DNA from: Pseudopedobacter saltans
GTDB lineage: Bacteria > Bacteroidota > Bacteroidia > Chitinophagales > Chitinophagaceae
Length of the DNA: 16,516 nucleotides
Assembly: GCA_003241175.1 (NCBI GenBank)
Contig: QFOI01000037.1
Coordinates: forward strand, 1-16,516
Reading direction: 5' to 3'
Each line of letters opens with the position of its first letter. Position 1 is the stretch's first letter. The notes below the pieces were generated by a model. It saw nothing but the letters and a program-made list of their open reading frames with translations. It was not told where the DNA came from and searched no databases. A program made the translations under genes and the position numbers. Below are positions 8,102 to 15,727 of the stretch, one piece after another.

Positions 8102-10252
8102 TTATTTGCTTTTACCCTTCGCGGCAATCACGTTGTCGAGTTTTTTCTGCGCTTCTGATTTTAGATTGTCGTCTGTGGCATTTTCAACTACACTTTTCAA
8201 TGTCGCTTCTGCATTGAAATAATCTTTTTCCTTATAGTAGATATCACCTAAAAGGATATAAGATTTTGTAATCCAATAGTCATAAGACCCTGCTTTATTG
8301 ATAACTTCAAAAGCAGCTTTTTCAGCATCTTTCAACTTACCCTGCGTCATCAATATCTCGGCTACGCGATACCTCGCTTCGGCAGCATATTCTGACTTAC
8401 CTAGTCCATAAGTCGTTTTGTATGCAGTAAGTGCAGCATTTTCATTGCCGTTTAACTGTTCATTCTTAGCAATGATCATATTGGCCATCTGCTTGTCGTC
8501 ATTAGCAATTCCTGATTGACTCAACAAATCTTTCGCATTGGAATAAGCAGGTTGCCATTGTTGTAGACGATATTGACAACGAATAAGACCACGCATACTT
8601 TCTAGTTTATTATCCGAATTCGTCGCAATGGATTTAAGTTGTTCGTAATAGTTCTCCGCCTTTTCATAGTCCTTATTTTGGAAATAAGATATACGAGCCG
8701 CCTCTAACACCGCCGGTTCTGCATATTTGTTTGGCGCTTTAGAAGCCACATAACTATAATTCGTTAAGGCATTACTATAATCCTTCTTATTGTTTGCTAT
8801 TGTTGCCAATTGATAGTGAGCAGCAATGGCATTTTGTCCATTTGGATATTTGCTTAGATAATTTTCCAAAGCAGGTTTTGCTGATTCGTATTGTTGGTTG
8901 TTGTATGCATTTAACCCAGTACTGTAGGTCAGGGAATCCGCTTCTGTATTGCTTATGTTCTTACCATGAGAACGCATAAAGTTGACATAAGCATCTGCTT
9001 GGCCACGTCCCATGTAAATATTTTTTACATAGTCTTCCGCATCACTACTTTCTTGTGCATTTGGATACTTGCTCATTAGTTTTTGGAAAGTTTCCAGAGC
9101 AGCGTCATTATTGTTCAAATTATATTGACAAAGTCCAACGTTCAGATAAGCTTGTGGATGTAATGCACTCGCTGCGTTATTAGCGATTACCGCATTCAAT
9201 GGTTTTATCGCTGCAGCAAAATCTTCCTGTGCCATATAAGCGTTTGCCATTTCCATATTGGCTTCTGCTGACAACTTCGAATTAGCGTAACGTTGATTGA
9301 AGGATTGAAGATATTTTACTTTCTCTCCAGGTCTGCCTTGAGCACCTGCAATCACAGCCATTTGATAATAGGCATAATCTGCACCAGTATAGTTGTTGTC
9401 AACAACTGTTTTGTACATCTGCAAAGATTTGGTCAGTTGCTTTTGCATAAAATAACAATCCGCCTGACGCAAATAAGCATCTTGTTGTACTGTACTTGAA
9501 TTTTCCGTAATGGAAGGGGCTACTTTTTGAAAAGCAGCCAAAGCTTTTTCGTATTGCTGGCTACGCAAATAAGAATATCCCAAAGTATAGTATGCGTTTG
9601 TAGTATTTACATCTTCCGCCGTCTTTGGATTTTGCAAATAGTTGTTGATGTTTTTGATAGATGCATCATACAAACCGGATCGATTCTGCACTTCACCTAA
9701 CCAAAAATAACATAATGGTTTTTCTTGTTCATTATAAGGCAAATCCAATATCCTTTGAAAAATAGCTCCTGCATTGGTTGTCTGTCCATCATTCAAATAT
9801 TCAATAGCACGACCATACAATACACGTGGATAAACTTTTTGTACAAGCTCACTCTTAGTTCCAGTTTTGTCAATCAATGCCAACGCCTCTTTATAGTTGT
9901 TGGTATTCCCCAAAACACTAACCAACAATTCATTGGCCTCTTTGCTGTACTTAGAATTTGGATAACTCGAAGTGAACTTTTTAAGTTCGTTTAAAGCTAT
10001 ATCATTGTAACCCAGCTCATAAGACAATTTTGCATAGTTAAACTGGGAGATCTCTTTTTCAGAACCGTTGCTACTATTCAAAGACGAGAACAAAAATGCG
10101 TTGCGCGCATTTTCTTTTTGCCCTAACTGCAAATAAGAATCGCCCAATAGGTACATACTATTCTGCGACAACTCATCATCTTTTCCACCTAATTGCTTGA
10201 ATCCCAAAACCGCTTTGTCATATTGCTTTTGCATATAATAGCAATAAGACAA
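8102..10252 (-). pseudogene. 3' portion of an amber-interrupted large TPR protein gene
   Basis: This reading frame (716 residues from a TTG at 10252; an ATG lies at 10234) is in the same frame as the gene segment upstream and is separated from it by the codons TAG and GAA. It is built almost wholly of tetratricopeptide repeats, with many copies of the pattern (Y/G)x(Y/S)Yxxxx(Q/K)Yx(K/N)A, such as GYSYLRSQQYEKALAAFQKV, GLCQYNLNNNDAALETFQKL and GDIYYKEKDYFNAEATLKSV. It ends in a Lys-rich tail (VIAAKGKSK). It has no signal peptide, so translated alone it would stay in the cytoplasm, unlike the presumed full-length protein. The frame has no other stop over 2.1 kb, so the lesion is recent, is a sequencing error, or is read through. 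It ends 27 bp before the barrel gene and should be co-transcribed with it. Confidence 0.8.
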
Positions 10253-10255
10253 TTC

Positions 10256-10258
10256 CTA
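10256..10258 (-). other. In-frame amber (TAG) codon interrupting the TPR gene
   Basis: On the minus strand the codons read GAT ATT TAG GAA TTG TCT, with the TPR repeat pattern running unbroken across the stop. One base change from TAT or TAC (Tyr) would restore a typical helix (EDI-Y-ELSYCYY), though Gln, Lys, Trp, Leu, Ser or Glu codons are also one change away. TAG also terminates two other genes in this window (the barrel gene and the amidohydrolase), and RF1 is encoded nearby, so the codon is not reassigned. Confidence 0.85.
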
Positions 10259-11149
10259 AATATCTTCTCTTGGAGCATCAGGCGTAGTTGACACATAACT
10301 TTCCAAATAGGGCAAAGCCTTGTCATATTGCTGTCTATCAAAATAGGCATGTCCCAATAACTGTTGCATATCTTTGGCATAAAACTGTTCTCCACCATTT
10401 GCCAAAGCTTGTTGACCATAAGCAATTGCTTTGTCCTTGTCTCCTTGGAAATAATAAATCTGCATGATATAGTAAGGAACGACAGATTTGTATTTGGCAT
10501 CGGACTCTACCTTTTTAAAACTATTAAGCGCTTCGGCATAGTTCTTCTCTTCCAATGCTATAAAACCATAATAATAGTTCGCATCATTATAGTTTGGATC
10601 AGAAGGTATTTGTCTGATGGCATCAAACAGAGGTTTTGCCTGCGCAAATTTTTTATCATTGAAATAACAATAACCTTGATGAAACTTTGATGAAGCAATC
10701 TGCTCATTTGTCAAGTTGTCATAATTTGCTTTTTCGTAATAAGGCAATGCCTGTGCATAGTCTTTTTTCCTAAAGTAATACTCTGCGAGAAAATAGCTTA
10801 CCATTTCACTTCTTACGGCATCATACTGCTGTGCTTCAAATGCAATGGCATCCTTCTCTGCAGCCGCATCGTCTAGCATCAATCCACATACGATCCTATA
10901 ATAGTTTGCCTCCGTCTGTATAGCAGTCGGCAATACGGACTTAACTCTTTCCGTCTTGGATTTATCGAAATATAACGTTTTGAATAGTGGATAGGCAAGG
11001 CTTACCTGACCTCTCTGGTAAAGATCCCTGGCCAATTTGAAATTATTGTCTGGATCCGTAACAGAACTAGTAACCTGTGCTGACAATGATCCAGAAAGAC
11101 CGCAATAAATCGTGGCGATGCCCAACACTTTAAAAGCGCGCTTCATCAT
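10256..11149 (-). pseudogene. 5' portion of an amber-interrupted large TPR protein gene, with signal peptide
   Basis: The likely start is the ATG at 11149 (MMKRAFKVLGIATIYCGLSG), which opens directly with a signal peptide cleaved near SLSA/QV; an upstream ATG at 11185 would add 12 residues before it. Residues after the signal are TPR helices, including YYFRKKDYAQALPYYEKA, YCYFNDKKFAQAKPLFDAI, YYYGFIALEEKNYAEALNSF and AYFDRQQYDKALPYLESYV. The frame stops at a TAG after PDAPREDI, inside what should be the first helix of the next repeat (ELSYCYYMQKQYDKAVLGF continues in frame). Together with the following segment the intact gene would have 1,015 codons, a size typical of the large secreted TPR proteins of Bacteroidota. 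If the stop is real, the cell makes a 297-residue exported fragment. No convincing promoter element was found upstream. Confidence 0.8.
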
Positions 11150-11188
11150 AAATGTAGTAATTTGTAAATGTTCTTTGGTGAACATCCT

Positions 11189-11201
11189 ATTGTCTTACAA
11201 T
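11189..11201. repeat. Short perfect inverted repeat upstream of the TPR operon
   Basis: ATTGT-CTT-ACAAT forms two 5-bp arms around a 3-bp spacer about 40 bp upstream of the preferred TPR start. It could be an operator, but arms this short occur by chance in AT-rich DNA. The rest of 11202-11379 is an AT-rich stretch in which I see no gene and no match to the -7 consensus on the minus strand. Confidence 0.2.
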
Positions 11202-11379
11202 AATTGTGCATATTACCGACAAAAAAAACAAGCTCTTTTGTCCGAAAACAATATTCGTATTTCTTTAAGAAAAAAAGAATATAGGTAAAATTAATACAGA
11301 TAAGGGTTGTAGGCGAAAGATTGGGCAAATGTGGAAAACTATCCATATCTCCAAAACTTATGCACATTTGCTAATACAC

Positions 11380-11407
11380 AAAAAAAGAGCATCTGTCGAT
11401 GCTCTTT
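11380..11407 (-). terminator. Rho-independent terminator of prfA
   Basis: A perfect 10-bp stem, AAAGAGCATC (11384-11393) with GATGCTCTTT (11398-11407), closes a TGTC tetraloop. On the minus strand it is followed by seven Ts. It lies 23 bp past the prfA stop and separates prfA from the TPR operon. Confidence 0.88.
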
Positions 11408-11430
11408 ACAATACTCTATTAATATAGGAA

Positions 11431-12498
11431 TTACTTATTTTCCTGTGCCATTTTTTCCGCGTTTTCGGCTACTTGCAACGCTTCGATGAACTCATCAATC
11501 TCGCCATTGACAACAGAATCCAAATTATAGGAAGTCAATCCAATACGGTGGTCCGTCACACGACCTTGAGGCCAGTTGTAAGTACGTATTTTAGCACTAC
11601 GGTCACCTGTACTTACCAATGTCTTACGTTGGTTGGAGATCGCCTCTTCTTGTTTGCGCACTTCCTCTTCGTACAATTTGGTACGTAGGATTTCCATAGC
11701 TTTCAATCTATTGCCCAACTGCGTTCTTTCTGTTTGGCAGATAACAACGGTTCCAGTCGGTATATGCGTCAGCATGACTTTTGTTTCCACTTTGTTGACA
11801 TTCTGTCCACCGGCACCACCGCTTCGAGCAGTTTCCATCTTGACATCACGATCATACAATTCGAAATCTATTTCTTCCGCTACCGGCATTACCGCGACAG
11901 TTGCAGCAGAGGTATGTACACGACCTTGCGTCTCTGTGGAAGGAACCCTTTGCACACGATGTACACCTGACTCAAATTTCAAAGTACCATAGACATCTTC
12001 TCCATTCACCTCAACGACAACTTCTTTAAATCCGCCGACAGTACCTTCGCTTTCACTCACAATAGCCGTTTTCCAACCTTTCTTAGCGCAATATTTCAGA
12101 TACATATCCAAAAGATCGCCCGCAAAAAGCGAAGCTTCGTCACCGCCAGTTCCAGCACGGATTTCCAATACTGCGTCTTTGTTATCTTGAGGATCTTTTG
12201 GAATCAGGAGCTGTGTCAGCTTTTTTTCCAATGATTCTTTCTTTTCTTCCAAACCAGGCAATTCAGCCTTGGCAAGTTCGCGCATATCTTCGTCACTGCT
12301 GTTGAGTGATTCTTTTCCAAAATCATAATCCGCCAGTACACGCTTGTATTCTTCATACGGCTGTACGATTTTTTCCAAATCACGATATTCCTTGCTCAAC
12401 TTTCCAAATTCTTTTTGGTTGTTGATGATTTCGGGATTGGTTAGGGAAATTCCCAATTGCTCAAATCGTGCTTTGATAGCATCTAATTGGTCCAACAT
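11431..12498 (-). CDS. prfA: Peptide chain release factor 1
   Basis: Class I release factor that recognises UAA and UAG in the ribosomal A site and triggers hydrolysis of peptidyl-tRNA. Using the ATG at 12498 (MLDQLDAIKARFEQLGISLT) gives 355 residues, close to the 360 of E. coli RF1. The frame also opens at 12558, but the promoter lies inside that extension, so the longer start is rejected. The catalytic GGQ is at residues 230-232 in SGGAGGQNVN. The anticodon-mimic tripeptide is PST (186-188, RVPSTETQGRVHTSAATVAV), the PxT type of RF1 and not the SPF of RF2. EIRAGTGGDEASLFA (112-126) is also characteristic. It is a single-gene unit with a promoter and terminator of its own, divergent from the amidohydrolase. 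No methyltransferase gene (prmC) sits next to it in this window. Confidence 0.97.
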   Translation of the reverse strand: MLDQLDAIKARFEQLGISLTNPEIINNQKEFGKLSKEYRDLEKIVQPYEEYKRVLADYDFGKESLNSSDEDMRELAKAELPGLEEKKESLEKKLTQLLIPKDPQDNKDAVLEIRAGTGGDEASLFAGDLLDMYLKYCAKKGWKTAIVSESEGTVGGFKEVVVEVNGEDVYGTLKFESGVHRVQRVPSTETQGRVHTSAATVAVMPVAEEIDFELYDRDVKMETARSGGAGGQNVNKVETKVMLTHIPTGTVVICQTERTQLGNRLKAMEILRTKLYEEEVRKQEEAISNQRKTLVSTGDRSAKIRTYNWPQGRVTDHRIGLTSYNLDSVVNGEIDEFIEALQVAENAEKMAQENK

Positions 12499-12524
12499 AA
12501 AATATAAACTGGCTTTAAAGGGTG

Positions 12525-12554
12525 CAAAATTACGCTTTTCTACGCTCATGGCAA
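12525..12554 (-). promoter_or_regulatory. Promoter of prfA (-33 TTG, 19 bp, -7 TAATTTTG)
   Basis: On the minus strand TTG (12554-12552) is followed after exactly 19 bp by TAATTTTG (12532-12525), matching the Bacteroidota -33/-7 layout. The predicted start of transcription is near 12521, giving a leader of about 22 bases to the ATG at 12498. This decides that start over the one at 12558. Confidence 0.7.
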
Positions 12555-12615
12555 GCAAGAATCGCAGATCATATTTAAATACATATTTTAGTCAGCCTCT
12601 ACTATTGAAACAAGT

Positions 12616-12623
12616 TATTTTTG
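12616..12623 (+). promoter_or_regulatory. Bacteroidota -7 promoter element (TATTTTTG) of the amidohydrolase gene
   Basis: TATTTTTG matches TAnnTTTG and ends 4 bp before the ATG at 12628, so the predicted transcript starts at about the start codon. No TTG is found at the ideal 19-bp distance upstream, so the -33 element is weak or absent. Confidence 0.5.
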
Positions 12624-12627
12624 CAAT

Positions 12628-13782
12628 ATGGCAATTAGAAAAATACACGCAACAGAGATTTTTGACGGTAGAGAAATACTAGAAAATAAAGTTCTTGTAT
12701 TGGACGAAAACAATAAGGTTGAAGGTATTGTTCCGGTTGATGAAGCCGGTGAAAATATTGAAAATGTCGCTGGATTGTTAAGCCCTGGATTTGTCAACTG
12801 TCATTGTCATTTGGAATTGAGCCACATGAAAAACGCAATCGAAGAAGGTACTGGACTCATGGACTTTGTTGGTAAAATCATGCGGTTACGGCAATTACCA
12901 CAAGAGGAAATACTAGATGTGATTGCTAAAGCAGACCAAGAAATGTACGAAAACGGGATAGTCGCGGTCGGCGACATTTGCAACACACTACATACATTAC
13001 ACACCAAAAAAATATCCACTTTACAATATAGGAACTTTATAGAGCTTGCAGGATTCCTACCACAGCAAGCAGGAGAAAGATTTGAAAACGGAATACAGCT
13101 AAAAGAAAAATATGCGGACGTAGGCCCAACAACCATTGTTCCCCATGCGCCCTATTCAGTGTCAAAAGAGTTGTTTGAAAAAATAAATGAAGACTCGTCT
13201 TCCAAAATCATTTCTATCCATAATGAAGAAACACCCGACGAAAACTTTTTTTTCCGAGAGAAAAAAGGTGCTTTTCTGGAATTGTACAAAAGAATGAATG
13301 CGAATATCGATTTTTTTGAACCTAGCGGAAAATCGAGCATTCAAACATACCTACCCTATTTAGACAAGGTTTCTGCTATCTTGTTGGTTCACAATACTTG
13401 CACTAGCAAAGAAGACATCCAATATGCACAAAAAATCGCCTCTCAAAACCAACAGGATTTATATTGGACGCTTTGTCCCAATGCCAATTGGTATATTGAG
13501 CGAAAGATGCCGCCCGTTGATTTGCTATTATCCGAAAACGTAACAATCTGTTTGGGTACGGATAGTGTTGCAAGTAATTATCAGTTATCCATTTTTACTG
13601 AGATACAACGAATTAGGGAACATTTTCCATATATACCTCTTGAAACAATGTTGGTATGGGCGACAATTAATGGAGCAAAGGCTTTAGGATTGAGCGACAA
13701 TTTGGGTTCTTTTGAAAAAGGGAAAAAGCCAGGGATTGTATTGATTGATAAGGAAAATAATACCGTCAAAAGAATGTTGTAG
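12628..13782 (+). CDS. Amidohydrolase-superfamily metal-dependent hydrolase or deaminase
   Basis: A 384-residue cytoplasmic protein with the full metal-site pattern of the amidohydrolase superfamily (ATZ/TRZ and SAH/cytosine-deaminase-like group). HCH is at residues 59-61 in PGFVNCHCHLE, His173 in VPHAPYSVS, His198 with Glu200 in SIHNEET, His255 in LVHNTC, and Asp312 in CLGTDSVASN. The small N-terminal beta sandwich (1-52) and the C-terminal segment with LGSFEKGKKPGIVLID (359-374) complete the usual fold. These enzymes hydrolyse C-N bonds, often deaminating purine- or pyrimidine-like rings. Aminofutalosine deaminase of menaquinone synthesis and S-adenosylhomocysteine deaminase are possible relatives, but nothing here fixes the substrate. 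The gene is divergent from prfA with 129 bp between starts, and it ends with TAG. No pathway partner lies beside it. Confidence 0.88.
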   Translation: MAIRKIHATEIFDGREILENKVLVLDENNKVEGIVPVDEAGENIENVAGLLSPGFVNCHCHLELSHMKNAIEEGTGLMDFVGKIMRLRQLPQEEILDVIAKADQEMYENGIVAVGDICNTLHTLHTKKISTLQYRNFIELAGFLPQQAGERFENGIQLKEKYADVGPTTIVPHAPYSVSKELFEKINEDSSSKIISIHNEETPDENFFFREKKGAFLELYKRMNANIDFFEPSGKSSIQTYLPYLDKVSAILLVHNTCTSKEDIQYAQKIASQNQQDLYWTLCPNANWYIERKMPPVDLLLSENVTICLGTDSVASNYQLSIFTEIQRIREHFPYIPLETMLVWATINGAKALGLSDNLGSFEKGKKPGIVLIDKENNTVKRML

Positions 13783-13808
13783 GTAGGTTTTTACTTTAAG
13801 AAAAGACT

Positions 13809-13835
13809 ACCGCACAAATTTTCTACCTTTGCGGT
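13809..13835. repeat. Inverted repeat spanning the CLC gene -7 element
   Basis: ACCGCA (13809-13814) and TGCGGT (13830-13835) are perfect 6-bp complements with a 15-bp spacer, and the right arm overlaps the TTTG end of the -7 element. It could be an operator or a weak hairpin at the end of the amidohydrolase transcript. There is no U-tract after it, so it is not an ordinary terminator. Confidence 0.3.
13824..13831 (+). promoter_or_regulatory. Bacteroidota -7 promoter element (TACCTTTG) of the CLC gene
   Basis: TACCTTTG matches TAnnTTTG. The predicted start of transcription is near 13835, which leaves about 5 bases before the GTG at 13841 or about 50 before the ATG at 13886. No clear -33 TTG is seen at the 19-bp spacing. 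Confidence 0.5.
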
Positions 13836-13885
13836 GCTAGGTGAAAACTATTTTCACTTGGCAATCATCAAATCACCTCCACCAA

Positions 13886-15676
13886 ATGGTTTTGTCTAAA
13901 TATTTCCGCTCAGTCAGACAACTGATATTGTTCGTTAAGCAAAAAACCAATCCCAAACAGTTTTTGTTGTTGATGTGCATATTGGTAAGTACAGTGTCTG
14001 CATTAGCGGCGGTCTTATTGAAATTGATGGTTTTCCATATTGAAAAGTCTTTTTTTGACGAAAATCCATATTCCGTCTTTCCGGGTTTCAAATCACTGAC
14101 ACCTCTGATTGGTATTGGCGTATCGTCATTTTTGATATTAAAAGTTTACAAGAAAAATTTTATCAAAGGAAATGATGCCATCATCTACTCCATGATAAAA
14201 AAGCTCTCCAATCTACCTTTTAGTGCCATGTATTCTCCACTAATCACAAGTAGCATCACTGTTGGACTAGGCGGATCTGCGGGATTGGAATCTCCACTTG
14301 TGGCCTCTGGTTCAGCCATCGGTTCTAATATTGGTCGTATAGCATTCCTCAATCAGAAGGACAAAACCTTATTGATCGGCTGTGGAGCAGCAGCGGCAAT
14401 CTCCACGGCGTTCAGTGCTCCCATTGCAGGTGTATTGTTTGCATTGGAAGTATTGATCATCGACCTTTCCCTCGCAGCATTGATACCTTTGCTATTGGCA
14501 GCAATTATAGGCACTTTACTTTCCACAATATTGTTAGGTTCGGAAGTATTGTTGTCATTTGATAATCTGCAACCGTTTGATTATAGTCGGCTACCTTACT
14601 ACTTGGTTATTGGGATTCTTAGTGGGGCCGCATCCGTCTACTATACAAAAACTTTCCTCCAAATGGAAGAAAGGTTCGCAAAAATAAAATCGCCCATCAA
14701 AAAATGGCTGATGGGAGGACTTTTGCTTGGCGCGTTGCTCTTTCTATTTCCGCCATTATTTGGAGATGGGTATTTGTTTATTAAAGGCATTACCAAAAAT
14801 AATCAAGTGGTAGATCTACCATTTTACATGCGATATACGAATAACCAATGGTTAATTTTTGCCTTTACTTGTTTACTGTTACTATTTAAAGTTTTCGCTA
14901 CAGGTTTTACGGTTTTAAGTGGTGGTAATGGTGGTAGTTTCGCGCCTTCTTTATTCATAGGAGCTTTGGTTGGTTTTATAGTGGCTAAAGTGAGTGAACT
15001 TGGATTTGGACAAACAGACATACCCGTTGCCAATTTTATAGTTGCGGGCATGGCAGGTGTTTTGAGTGGTATTTTTTATGCTCCGTTAACGGCAATATTT
15101 TTGTCTGCCGAATTGACAAATGGCTATCCATTATTTGTTCCATTAATGATTGTTTCTGCTGTTAGTTACTTATTTGCAAAATCATTTTATCCATTATCAA
15201 TAGAACTTCAAAAGGTGCAGGAAAAAACAAAGATGCACAATTTTAACCGTGATCATTTTTTGTTAAGTGCAATGAACCTAGAAACTTTCATCGACAAAGA
15301 TTTTCCTTCTTTTGACGAAAACATTTCTATTGAAACTATTTCTGAAAAAATAAGAGAAACCACCAAAATGAGCTATGCCATATTGGATAGTAACAAAAAA
15401 TATGTTGGCATATTGACACTTAATGATCTTAAAAACGTTCTTATCGGTATTGATCAAAATTGGCGCGAAGCTCCAGTAAAAGACATTATGCAAAAACTAG
15501 AACCCATTGTTATCACTAATAGTCTTGCCGTTGTATTGGAACGCTTTAACAACAGTGAACTTAATGAATTTCCCGTAGTATCAGAAGATGGTATTTGGCT
15601 TGGTTTTGTTCAGGAAAAACACATCCTTGAACTATACAGAAAAGAAATAAACCTAAGTGTACTAAGTGAACTATAA
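13886..15676 (+). CDS. CLC-family chloride channel or anion transporter with C-terminal CBS pair
   Basis: Inner-membrane anion transport protein, 596 residues from the ATG at 13886. A GTG at 13841 would add 15 residues and lies closer to the promoter, so the start is uncertain. The CLC core covers about residues 20-440. GGSAGLESP (129-137) is the GxExP motif, with Glu135 as the external gating glutamate. GGNGGSFAPSLF (346-357) is the GxFxP motif. The first selectivity loop (GSGIP in E. coli ClcA) is diverged to KGNDAI. The internal proton-relay position after LFALE is Val189 instead of the glutamate of H+/Cl- exchangers. Two CBS domains follow (about 466-520 and 531-585), which in this family bind adenine nucleotides and regulate transport. 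The gene is monocistronic, with its own -7 element and a strong terminator. Family is certain; channel versus exchanger is not. Confidence 0.92.
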   Translation: MVLSKYFRSVRQLILFVKQKTNPKQFLLLMCILVSTVSALAAVLLKLMVFHIEKSFFDENPYSVFPGFKSLTPLIGIGVSSFLILKVYKKNFIKGNDAIIYSMIKKLSNLPFSAMYSPLITSSITVGLGGSAGLESPLVASGSAIGSNIGRIAFLNQKDKTLLIGCGAAAAISTAFSAPIAGVLFALEVLIIDLSLAALIPLLLAAIIGTLLSTILLGSEVLLSFDNLQPFDYSRLPYYLVIGILSGAASVYYTKTFLQMEERFAKIKSPIKKWLMGGLLLGALLFLFPPLFGDGYLFIKGITKNNQVVDLPFYMRYTNNQWLIFAFTCLLLLFKVFATGFTVLSGGNGGSFAPSLFIGALVGFIVAKVSELGFGQTDIPVANFIVAGMAGVLSGIFYAPLTAIFLSAELTNGYPLFVPLMIVSAVSYLFAKSFYPLSIELQKVQEKTKMHNFNRDHFLLSAMNLETFIDKDFPSFDENISIETISEKIRETTKMSYAILDSNKKYVGILTLNDLKNVLIGIDQNWREAPVKDIMQKLEPIVITNSLAVVLERFNNSELNEFPVVSEDGIWLGFVQEKHILELYRKEINLSVLSEL

Positions 15677-15677
15677 T

Positions 15678-15709
15678 AAAAAGAGCTGCAAAATTTGCAG
15701 CTCTTTTTT
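15678..15709. terminator. Bidirectional rho-independent terminator between CLC gene and kduI
   Basis: GAGCTGCAAA (15683-15692) and TTTGCAGCTC (15694-15703) are perfect 10-bp arms around a single central base, so the actual loop will be a few bases wider. The stem is flanked by five As on the left and six Ts on the right. Both strands therefore have a stem followed by a T-run, serving the CLC gene (+) and kduI (-). Confidence 0.88.
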
Positions 15710-15727
15710 ACCTAAAAAAATATCTAG

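Noticed and set aside
8102..10252. Independent gene starting at TTG 10252
   Set aside because: It is in the same frame as the preceding segment, starts mid-repeat, and lacks a signal peptide, so it is better read as the rest of one interrupted gene.
10189..10500. 103-residue open frame on the minus strand across the amber site, as a possible frameshift product
   Set aside because: The TPR pattern continues in the original frame on both sides of the stop, so no frameshift is needed; this frame has no family-like pattern.
8102..11185. UAG reassigned to an amino acid in this organism
   Set aside because: The barrel gene and the amidohydrolase end with TAG at natural family lengths, and a normal RF1 gene is present.
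11633..11992. 119-residue open frame on the plus strand
   Set aside because: It is antisense to the conserved GGQ/PxT region of prfA.
11431..12498. Release factor 2 instead of release factor 1
   Set aside because: The tripeptide is PST (PxT type), not SPF, and there is no programmed frameshift near the start.
12499..12558. Longer N terminus for prfA starting at 12558
   Set aside because: The -7 element TAATTTTG (12525-12532) lies inside it, and family alignment places the start at MLDQLDAIKARF.
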